NCBI GenBank assembly: GCA_965370365.1
Contig: CBDUSP010000072.1
Span: 1 to 5,726, forward strand
DNA from: DAIDHZ01 sp965370365
Lineage (GTDB): Bacteria; Chlamydiota; Chlamydiia; Chlamydiales; SM23-39
DNA length: 5,726 bases
Reading direction: 5' to 3'
Shown: positions 1 through 5,441 of the stretch, one piece after another
Layout of the letters: every line of letters starts with the position of its first letter
How positions within the stretch are numbered: position 1 is the first letter of the stretch
Program-made: the position numbers and the translations under genes
The notes under the pieces: generated by a model
Seen by the model: the letters and a program-made list of their open reading frames with translations, nothing else
Databases searched by the model: none
What the model was told of the DNA's origin: nothing

Positions 1-15
1 GGAAAAAAGTTTATA

Positions 16-62
16 TTCCTGCCACCGCGTCAGCGGTGATCCTGCCGGCGTAGCCGATCCTG
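16..62. repeat. GC-rich tandem hairpin element, probable dispersed intergenic repeat
   Basis: This stretch is about 70% G+C, far above the surrounding DNA. It is built of two small hairpins, each followed by the same hexamer. The first has a 6-bp stem (CACCGC 23-28, loop GTCA, GCGGTG 33-38); the second has a 4-bp stem (CGGC 46-49, loop GTA, GCCG 53-56). ATCCTG follows each one (39-44 and 57-62), and a near copy, TTCCTG, precedes the first (16-21). The design resembles REP-like palindromic elements found between genes in many bacteria. It lies downstream of the adk operon and may continue beyond the left edge. A terminator role is possible but poorly supported: the T-run at 63-68 on the plus strand is separated from the stem by ATCCTG, and the minus-strand T-run (complement of 3-8) is 14 bases from its stem. 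The rest of 1-115 shows nothing recognisable. Whether the element recurs in the genome cannot be judged from one copy. Confidence 0.5.
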
Positions 63-115
63 TTTTTTCTAAAATTTCAATGCAATTTCCCTAAGGCGAA
101 TGAATTGATCAGTGG

Positions 116-688
116 CTAAGCCCACATCTCCTCAGTAGCCTGAACAGGGGGAGTATCGACAAACCGCCAAAGGGGAAAGGCGATCTCATCTTCATCATTG
201 AGGAGTACGGGCCCTTGGATATTAAGTATGAAGCCTTCTTCACTCCGATTGTAGATAAGCTTTGCTTGGATGGCATATTGAGCATCTGTTTTAACAATAC
301 AACTTTTAACGATAAATCTGTCACTTGACTCCCCAGGTAATTCTGAGACAGATATGCCCGTTATTGATGTAGCTCCGATCTCTTTCAGCCACTTTAGCAT
401 TTGAGGATCGTTTTTGATCTCTTCGTGTATTAAAGATCCTTTGGGATCAAAAAACTCAACTCTGAAAGTTTGTGGTCCGCACACTTTCTGCTCGTGGGTG
501 TAGACAATGCTTACATCGATCTTTTGTGAAGTATTTGTTTCAACCGTGTACTTACCCATAGCAGATTTGTAGATTCCTGCTATCTGAGCATCGATACTTT
601 TCAGATATTTTTGGAGATCAGGATCATTTTCGATCGCATCTAGTTCTCTAATCTCTTGATATTCAGGGGCTAAAGCTTGCAGCTCCAT
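116..688 (-). CDS. hypothetical protein of 190 residues with an internal duplication, coupled to adk
   Basis: I do not recognise this protein. It has no signal peptide and no membrane segment, so it is probably cytoplasmic. It is acidic at both ends and has only two cysteines (70 and 130). Its clearest feature is an internal repeat: residues 19-34 and 91-106 share an I-x-NDP-x3-K-x-LK-x-I-x-A pattern (9 of 16 identical), and both copies run on to a GI pair. Each copy is followed by a stretch rich in predicted beta strands (about 55-80 and 125-162), suggesting two related helix-plus-sheet units. The ATG at 688 is preceded by AGGAG five bases away, and this site overlaps the TAG stop of adk, so translation is likely coupled to adk. 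The stop is TAG at 118-116. Good start signals, the length and the operon position make it a real gene. Its function is unknown; co-transcription with adk is not enough to assign a nucleotide-related role. Confidence 0.85.
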   Translation of the reverse strand: MELQALAPEYQEIRELDAIENDPDLQKYLKSIDAQIAGIYKSAMGKYTVETNTSQKIDVSIVYTHEQKVCGPQTFRVEFFDPKGSLIHEEIKNDPQMLKWLKEIGATSITGISVSELPGESSDRFIVKSCIVKTDAQYAIQAKLIYNRSEEGFILNIQGPVLLNDEDEIAFPLWRFVDTPPVQATEEMWA

Positions 689-693
689 GAAAA

Positions 694-698
694 CTCCT
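694..698 (-). promoter_or_regulatory. Shine-Dalgarno site of the 190-residue gene, overlapping the adk stop
   Basis: AGGAG on the minus strand lies five bases before the ATG at 688. Its first two bases are the last two bases of the adk TAG stop codon (699-697). Ribosomes finishing adk are therefore placed directly on this site, which supports coupled translation. Confidence 0.75.
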
Positions 699-1395
699 AG
701 TTGTTTTTAAGAGCAGATAAGATATCCTTAAATACTTTGTTTTTTTCTTGGCCGCCGTTAACTGTAAAAAGGTCGCCGGGTCTTTTTTTGTAATACTTAA
801 TTAATGGCTCTGTCTCGCTTTGGTAGATCTCCAAGCGATTTAGAAGCGTTTCTTTGGTGTCATCAGGCCTTTGAAAAAGAGATCCATTACACGTGCCACA
901 GAGCTCATCCTCTGGCGGGTTGTACTTTTTGTGGTAGGATTTTCCGCACTCTTGGCAAACGAGGCGTCCACAGATTCTTTCGATTAAGAGAGGCTCGTTT
1001 GTATCGAGGACAAAGGTGAGAAACTTGTGAGTGGAACCAAGCTTTTTATCGAGAGTCTCTGCTTGAGCAGTCGTTCTAGGAACTCCATCGAGAATCACTC
1101 CTTTGGAACAATCAGGATCTTTTAACCTCTTGAAAAACATTTCAAGAACTACCTCATCTGGGACAAGGTTTCCGTGATTGATGAATTTTTGGGCTTCTTT
1201 GCCGATAGGGGTGTGCTCGCGGATGTTCTCTCGAAACAAGTCTCCTGTAGAAATATGCGGAACCTGCAGATGATCACTTAAAATCGATGCAAGTGTTCCT
1301 TTCCCAGACCCAGGAGCGCCGAGAAGGATGAGAACAAAAGGCGTTGCAACCTCAGGCAATGCTCGATGTTTCTGATTGACTGCGATTCCTGTCAT
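697..1395 (-). CDS. adk: adenylate kinase with a four-cysteine zinc lid
   Basis: Adenylate kinase converts ATP + AMP to 2 ADP in the cytoplasm and balances the adenylate pool. The 232-residue product has the family landmarks in order. These are the P-loop GAPGSGKGT at 26-34, the AMP-site STGDLFREN from 49, DGVPRT from 103 (normally DGFPRT), and R144 opening the lid. The lid carries C147/C150 and C166/C169, the four-cysteine set that binds a structural zinc in long-form kinases. RPDD at 176-179 and R187 close the core. The P-loop usually starts near residue 7, so about 18 extra N-terminal residues are present. The start at 1395 is nevertheless favoured: GGAG lies eight bases upstream, a good promoter precedes it, and no other ATG occurs before the P-loop. 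It is the first gene of a two-gene leftward operon and is divergent from the aro operon. Confidence 0.96.
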   Translation of the reverse strand: MTGIAVNQKHRALPEVATPFVLILLGAPGSGKGTLASILSDHLQVPHISTGDLFRENIREHTPIGKEAQKFINHGNLVPDEVVLEMFFKRLKDPDCSKGVILDGVPRTTAQAETLDKKLGSTHKFLTFVLDTNEPLLIERICGRLVCQECGKSYHKKYNPPEDELCGTCNGSLFQRPDDTKETLLNRLEIYQSETEPLIKYYKKRPGDLFTVNGGQEKNKVFKDILSALKNN

Positions 1396-1405
1396 GAAAT
1401 AAACT
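1376..1405 (+). promoter_or_regulatory. candidate promoter of the aro operon
   Basis: TTGACT (1376-1381, 5 of 6 match to the -35 consensus) is followed after 18 bases by TAAACT (1400-1405, 4 of 6 match to the -10 consensus). Transcription would start near 1412, giving a leader of about 47 bases before aroDE. The -35 box lies inside the first codons of adk and the -10 box covers the adk Shine-Dalgarno site on the other strand. The match is only fair, and other starts in this AT-rich stretch are possible. Confidence 0.35.
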
Positions 1406-1407
1406 CC
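1404..1407 (-). promoter_or_regulatory. Shine-Dalgarno site of adk
   Basis: GGAG on the minus strand lies eight bases before the ATG at 1395. It supports this start despite the N-terminal extension of the protein relative to typical adenylate kinases. Confidence 0.65.
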
Positions 1408-1415
1408 AACAAAAC

Positions 1416-1444
1416 ATTTTATCTTATTCTTGTCTATATATCAA
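1416..1444 (-). promoter_or_regulatory. sigma70-type promoter of the adk operon
   Basis: On the minus strand TTGATA (1444-1439) and TAAAAT (1421-1416) are separated by 17 bases. Each differs from the consensus hexamer at one position and the spacing is optimal. Transcription would begin near 1409, leaving a leader of about 14 bases that contains the adk Shine-Dalgarno site. The -35 box partly overlaps the Shine-Dalgarno site of aroDE on the opposite strand. Confidence 0.6.
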
Positions 1445-1448
1445 GGAG
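1443..1448 (+). promoter_or_regulatory. Shine-Dalgarno site that fixes the aroDE start
   Basis: AAGGAG lies 10 bases before the ATG at 1459. It selects that codon over the in-frame ATG at 1366, which lies within adk on the other strand and would add 31 residues unrelated to dehydroquinase. Confidence 0.75.
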
Positions 1449-1458
1449 ATCTTTATCT

Positions 1459-2796
1459 ATGCTTTTTGCTTGTATTTCGCGTCCCGAATTATTACAAAAT
1501 CTTGAAAAAGTATATGGAGTTGAGCTCCGTTTGGATCTGTTTCCTTCTTTAGAGGTGGAGAAAATCAAGGAAATTTTAGAGAAGCACCTTTGCATTTTTA
1601 CACTTCGAAGTTCCTCTCAAAGTGAAGAGGAGAGGGAAAACAAAATTCTCGAGATGCTTCGGCTAAACCCTCCTTTTTTTGATCTTGAAGGGGATATGAG
1701 AGAAGAATTTTTAATGCATGTGATCAGCACGTATCCTAAGACGAAATTTATCCTCTCCTATCACAACTTTGAGAAGACTCCTGAAAATTTAGATGAAATC
1801 TATCGCTCGATGGTTCGATTCCAAGCCTTTGGATATAAAATAGCAACAATGACCCTCTCGACAAATGATGCTTTGCGCATGCTTATTTTCTCTAGAAAGC
1901 ACGCAGATTTAAGTGCCATTTGCATGGGAGAAAAAGGAGAGTTTGCACGGGTTCTTGGTCCTGTTTTTGGCAATCAAATTAACTACGGTTCTGTAAATAA
2001 TCAAGAGAAGGTAGCCCCAGGCCAGCTTTGTATATCCGATATGCTACGCATTTATCGCTATAACAAGTTAGAAGAAAAAACCGCGCTTTATGGTCTGATT
2101 GGTGACCCGATAGAAAAGAGTCAAGGACACATCCATCATAACGGAGTTTTTACTCAAGAAAAGACAAACGCTCTCTATGTCAAGATGGTCCTTCGCAAAG
2201 AAGAGTTAGCAGAGTTTTTTCCTCTTGCTAAAGAAGCTGGTTTTCAGGGCTTAAGTGTTACCATGCCATTAAAAGAGGCAATTGTTCCATACATTGATCA
2301 ATCAGATAGTCATGTTGAGGGTTGCAAAGCCTCAAATACTCTGCGCTTTAAAGAGGGGAAGATCTTGGGAACGAACACAGATGGTAAAGGAGCTGTAGAT
2401 GCCATTGAGAAAAGGGGAAGCATTAACGGTAAAACAATGGTCATCATTGGCGCTGGAGGCGCTGCGCGTGCAATTGCGGTTGAAGCACAAAACAGAGGCG
2501 CAAAGGTAGTGATTGTCAATCGCACAGAGGATAAAGCAATTGCTCTTGCCAAAGAGTTAGGGTGCGAGGTTGGGAAGAGTCCTTGTTCATGTGATATCCT
2601 TGTCGGTTGCACACCAAGTAGCTTAGAGGTAGGCAAAGAGTGGATTGCACGGGCCACTCTTGTCATGGATATTACATATGCTCCTAAGCAAACCCCATTT
2701 CTCCAGGAAGCCTTGCAAAAGGGGCGTGAGGTCATTTACGGAGAAGAGATGTTTGTCAATCAGGCGCAGTTACAGAGAAAGTTTTGGTTTTCATGA
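1459..2796 (+). CDS. aroDE: fused type I 3-dehydroquinate dehydratase / shikimate 5-dehydrogenase
   Basis: This bifunctional 445-residue enzyme covers steps 3 and 4 of the shikimate pathway: dehydration of 3-dehydroquinate, then NADPH-dependent reduction of 3-dehydroshikimate to shikimate. Residues 1 to about 200 are the type I dehydratase. They contain ELRLD (22-26), R50, the catalytic His H102 in SYHNF, the Schiff-base Lys K127 in YKIAT, R164 and Q189. Residues from about 209 are the dehydrogenase. They contain YGLIGDP, SVTMPLK with catalytic K272, N293, TNTDGKG with D308, the GAGGAARA nucleotide loop (331-338), VNRT (353-356, typical of NADPH use), and a C-terminal GEEMFVNQ motif. All key residues of both halves are present, so both should be active. 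The fusion is known in Chlamydiae, Planctomycetes and plants. It is the first gene of the operon and shares ATGA with aroB. The start is set by the AAGGAG site at 1443. Confidence 0.97.
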   Translation: MLFACISRPELLQNLEKVYGVELRLDLFPSLEVEKIKEILEKHLCIFTLRSSSQSEEERENKILEMLRLNPPFFDLEGDMREEFLMHVISTYPKTKFILSYHNFEKTPENLDEIYRSMVRFQAFGYKIATMTLSTNDALRMLIFSRKHADLSAICMGEKGEFARVLGPVFGNQINYGSVNNQEKVAPGQLCISDMLRIYRYNKLEEKTALYGLIGDPIEKSQGHIHHNGVFTQEKTNALYVKMVLRKEELAEFFPLAKEAGFQGLSVTMPLKEAIVPYIDQSDSHVEGCKASNTLRFKEGKILGTNTDGKGAVDAIEKRGSINGKTMVIIGAGGAARAIAVEAQNRGAKVVIVNRTEDKAIALAKELGCEVGKSPCSCDILVGCTPSSLEVGKEWIARATLVMDITYAPKQTPFLQEALQKGREVIYGEEMFVNQAQLQRKFWFS

Positions 2797-3758
2797 AAGT
2801 CCATATGGGAAGAGGGCTGCTCTCACGGATCTGCTCCGAAGTTGAAGGAAACTCTGTTGTTGTTACAAGTGAGAGGCTTAAGAATCTCTATGGGGAAAAT
2901 CATATCATCATTCCCAATGACAAATCTCAAGCTACCTATGAAAAAATCCATAAAGAGCTTTTTCAAAGAGGGTATGGGCGCGATACAACGTTGATCGCAA
3001 TTGGCGGGGGAACGATTTTGGATGTAGCTGCATTTGCAGCATCTACGTATATGCGGGGGATTCCTCTTGTTTTGGTTCCAACAACTCTTTTAGCAATGGT
3101 GGATGCGTCCATTGGTGGTAAGACAGCAATCGACACGCCGCTTGGAAAAAATTTGGTTGGGAGCTTTTATCTTCCGAAAGCGGTTGTTACGGATTTTGAT
3201 CTGCTCGACACCCTTCCTGAAGAAGAGAAAATAAATGGGTTTTTTGAAGTGCTTAAAATGGGACTTATTTATGACGCCTCGCTTTGGGGGCAGGAAATTT
3301 CAGATGCGCTTCTTACACGAGCAATTAACGCAAAAATCGAGGTGGTTGAAAAAGATCCAAAAGAAAAGGGGCTTCGTCGCATCTTGAACTTTGGACACAC
3401 CATCGGCCATGGTCTTGAAAAAATCGGGGAGGGAATGAGCCATGGAAGAGCCGTTGGTTTAGGCTGTATCGCAGAGTCGCATTTAAGCATGCAGCTTGGG
3501 TTTCTTGATAAAAGCTGTTTCGAAAAAATCGAGGCGTTTTATCAGCAGTTTTCGTTAGCGTTGCCTGTAGGATACTCTCGGGAAAAACTCATTGAAAAAA
3601 TGCAGCTCGATAAAAAGAAAAAGGGAGGGCTTTTGCGCTCCGTGTTCATTGATAAAATTGGGCATGCGCTTCCCTTCGATGGAGAGTATTGCTTTACACT
3701 TGGAGAGAAAGCGATTGGCGTCACACTCGACTATCTAGAGAGAAATTATGAAAATTGA
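2793..3758 (+). CDS. aroB: 3-dehydroquinate synthase, compact form
   Basis: AroB cyclises DAHP to 3-dehydroquinate, using bound NAD and a divalent metal. The 321-residue product shows the NAD loop IGGGTILD (70-77), PTTLLAMVDASIGGK (96-110), KNLVGSFYLP (119-128) and RRILNFGHTIGH (195-206). The expected metal ligands are E152 (in FFEVLK, with K155), H202 and H217. A lysine cluster at 274-277 matches the conserved basic site near the C-terminus. It is about 40 residues shorter than E. coli AroB. It lacks the opening beta hairpin, and the usual PxGExxK stretch is reduced to PNDKSQ near residue 41. The ATG at 2793 overlaps the aroDE stop as ATGA; an in-frame TTG at 2784 would add only three residues, and the frame is closed by a stop at 2727. 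The ATG is preferred although its Shine-Dalgarno site is weak, as is common for coupled starts. Confidence 0.95.
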   Translation: MKVHMGRGLLSRICSEVEGNSVVVTSERLKNLYGENHIIIPNDKSQATYEKIHKELFQRGYGRDTTLIAIGGGTILDVAAFAASTYMRGIPLVLVPTTLLAMVDASIGGKTAIDTPLGKNLVGSFYLPKAVVTDFDLLDTLPEEEKINGFFEVLKMGLIYDASLWGQEISDALLTRAINAKIEVVEKDPKEKGLRRILNFGHTIGHGLEKIGEGMSHGRAVGLGCIAESHLSMQLGFLDKSCFEKIEAFYQQFSLALPVGYSREKLIEKMQLDKKKKGGLLRSVFIDKIGHALPFDGEYCFTLGEKAIGVTLDYLERNYEN

Positions 3759-4992
3759 ACCCTCCAAACTTCGAAGCTCTTTGAAACTACCCCCTTCAAA
3801 GTCACACACATTAAGAGCCATTCTCTTTGCGGCCCTTGGCACGGGAGTGTCGCGAATTGAGAATTTCCTCAAATCTCCCGATACAGATGCGATGATCCTG
3901 GCGCTTACCAAAATGGGTGCGCGGATTTCTGTGAGTGAAACTATGTTGGAGATTGAAGGGATAGATGGGAAACCAAAGACTCCAGATGATGTAATTGATT
4001 GTGGAAATTCTGGCCAAGTGCTTCGCTTTGTCGGGGCCATTGCGGCTCTTTGTCCCGGATACACGATTTTGACAGGAGATGCGTCCATCCGCTCGAATCG
4101 CCCTGCACTGCCTCTTTTAGATGGATTAAATCAGCTAGGGGCCTCCGCATTCTCGAGTCGAGGAAATGGGCATGCCCCCTTGTTAATTAGTGGGCCCATT
4201 ACAAACAATTTTGCAGAAATTGAGGGGGAAGATTCACAGCCAGTTTCTGGCCTTTTAATTGTATCTGCATTTGCGCCCCACCCAATCCGCCTAAAAGTAA
4301 AAAATCCCGGAGAAAAACCGTGGGTTGGACTCACTCTTGATTGGTTTTCTTGGCTTGGGATTCCTTACAAGGCATCGAACTTTACAGAGTATTTTATGGA
4401 AGGCTCTGCAAAAATTGATGGATTTGATTACACAGTTCCAGGCGATTTTAGCTCCGGCGCCTTTCCCATTGTCGCGGCATTGATTACAAATTCAGAGCTC
4501 AAGATCGAAGGTATTGATATGCAAGATGTTCAGGGAGATAAAGCAGTGATACCACTGCTTGAAAAAATGGGCGCGAAATTCACAATCGATGGAAAAACGC
4601 TCTTTGTTCACAAAGGATCGTCTCTTAAAGGAATGAAAATTGATGTGAATGATTTTATCGATGCATTGCCTATTTTGGCAGTAGCTGGATGTTTTGCTAA
4701 AGGAAAAACAGAAATTGTCAACGGCGCAATTGCGCGAAAAAAAGAATCAGATAGGATTGCATCGATTTGTTCCGAGCTAAAAAAAATGGGAGCAAAGATT
4801 GAAGAGACTCCTGATGGGCTGATTGTTTATCCATCTACTCTTTGTGGGGCTGAGGTAAATAGTTTTAAGGATCATCGCATTGCGCTTAGTTTGGCAGTTG
4901 CAGCTCTTGGGGCAAAAGGACAAACGACGATTCGCGGTGCAGAGTGTATCAGTAAGACCTATCCTACTTTTTGCAAGGATTTGATTGGATGA
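3748..4992 (+). CDS. aroA: 5-enolpyruvylshikimate-3-phosphate (EPSP) synthase
   Basis: AroA transfers the enolpyruvyl group of PEP to shikimate 3-phosphate. The 414-residue product carries the full active-site series. It includes PPSKSHTLR (K18, S19, R23), GNSGQVLRF (86-94), SNRP with R118, DSQPVSG with Q164, PGDFSSGAF (231-239), catalytic D305 in FIDALP, KESDR (332-336), DHR with R377 and SKTYP with K403. In GNSGQVLRF the residues matching E. coli T97 and P101 are Gln 90 and Phe 94, while the Gly matching G96 is kept. The Chlamydia protein as I recall it reads GNSGIALRF here, so the change looks like a lineage trait. The start at 3748 overlaps the end of aroB by 11 bases and has GAGAG five bases upstream. 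Length is close to the family norm (about 427 in E. coli). Confidence 0.97.
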   Translation: MKIEPSKLRSSLKLPPSKSHTLRAILFAALGTGVSRIENFLKSPDTDAMILALTKMGARISVSETMLEIEGIDGKPKTPDDVIDCGNSGQVLRFVGAIAALCPGYTILTGDASIRSNRPALPLLDGLNQLGASAFSSRGNGHAPLLISGPITNNFAEIEGEDSQPVSGLLIVSAFAPHPIRLKVKNPGEKPWVGLTLDWFSWLGIPYKASNFTEYFMEGSAKIDGFDYTVPGDFSSGAFPIVAALITNSELKIEGIDMQDVQGDKAVIPLLEKMGAKFTIDGKTLFVHKGSSLKGMKIDVNDFIDALPILAVAGCFAKGKTEIVNGAIARKKESDRIASICSELKKMGAKIEETPDGLIVYPSTLCGAEVNSFKDHRIALSLAVAALGAKGQTTIRGAECISKTYPTFCKDLIG

Positions 4993-5441
4993 ATCTCATC
5001 ATCTTTGGATTTAAAGCATCAGGGAAAACGTCTCTTGGGAAAATGATCAGTTCCTATCTAAACTGTCCCTTTGTAGATACAGATGATTTAATTGCGAAAG
5101 AACATGGCCTTTCTGTTCGTGAAATTCACAAGAAGCTTGGGGATCTCAAATTTAGAGAATTAGAGAAAAAAGTCATCCGCGGTTTAAGATCATTGAAACA
5201 TAGCGTGATTGCTCTTGGTGGAGGGACAGTGCTTGATCCAGAGAATGTAGCGTTTTTGCAAACACAAGGAAAGCTCATCTACCTAAAAGCTTCTTTTGAG
5301 ACAGTTTGTGAGAGGATTTTTAAGGAAGGAATTCCCTCTTTTGTTGATCCAAAAGATCCCGTGGCTTCGTTGAAGAAGATCTATTTAGAAAGAGTTCCTA
5401 TTTACGAATCGATTTTAGTGGAGTGTACAGTTGGCGTCTAA
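4989..5441 (+). CDS. aroK: shikimate kinase, short form
   Basis: This enzyme phosphorylates shikimate with ATP. The product has the P-loop GFKASGKTS (7-15), the shikimate-binding DTD (30-32), FRELE with R56, GGGT (77-80) and LERVPIY with R135. These fit shikimate kinase rather than gluconate kinase or another P-loop kinase, and the position between aroA and aroC confirms it. At 150 residues it is 20 or more shorter than usual: it ends soon after the RxPxY motif, without the last helix. The lid motif RPLL is replaced by GIPSF (114-118), so the usual lid arginine is missing. My recollection of Chlamydia shikimate kinase also has a GLP sequence there. The ATG at 4989 shares ATGA with the aroA stop and has AAGGA nine bases upstream; the in-frame TTG at 4971 is therefore not favoured. 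The name aroL is used for some chlamydial homologues. Confidence 0.93.
   Translation: MNLIIFGFKASGKTSLGKMISSYLNCPFVDTDDLIAKEHGLSVREIHKKLGDLKFRELEKKVIRGLRSLKHSVIALGGGTVLDPENVAFLQTQGKLIYLKASFETVCERIFKEGIPSFVDPKDPVASLKKIYLERVPIYESILVECTVGV
5420..5423 (+). promoter_or_regulatory. Shine-Dalgarno site that fixes the TTG start of aroC
   Basis: GGAG lies within the end of aroK, seven bases before the TTG at 5431. The ATG at 5455 also has purine-rich GGAGA upstream (5449-5453), but only one base separates the two, which is too close for initiation. The spacing therefore favours the TTG. Confidence 0.65.

Noticed and set aside
23..68. Rho-independent terminator at the hairpins
   Set aside because: The T-runs on both strands are separated from the stems by 6 or 14 bases, so neither has the compact stem-plus-T form.
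2..94. Short open frame on the plus strand through the GC-rich hairpins, possibly the end of a gene to the left
   Set aside because: The product resembles translation of a palindromic repeat rather than a protein domain, and no supporting start or motif is visible; it remains open because the window begins here.
1435..1440. TATATA as the -10 box of the aro operon
   Set aside because: Transcription would begin within the aroDE Shine-Dalgarno site, and there is no -35-like hexamer at the right distance.
1366..1458. Upstream ATG that would extend aroDE by 31 residues
   Set aside because: The extra residues match nothing in type I dehydroquinase, the stretch overlaps the 5' end of adk and its promoter, and a strong Shine-Dalgarno site precedes the ATG at 1459.
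2310..2735. 141-codon open frame on the minus strand inside aroDE
   Set aside because: It lies wholly within a well-supported gene, has no recognisable domain, and its content is what the antisense of the dehydrogenase half would give.
2784..2792. TTG start for aroB
   Set aside because: It adds only three residues, and the ATGA overlap at 2793 is the more typical coupled start.
4971..4988. TTG start for aroK
   Set aside because: The added residues precede the normal first strand of the kinase, while the ATG at 4989 has AAGGA at a good distance and an ATGA overlap.
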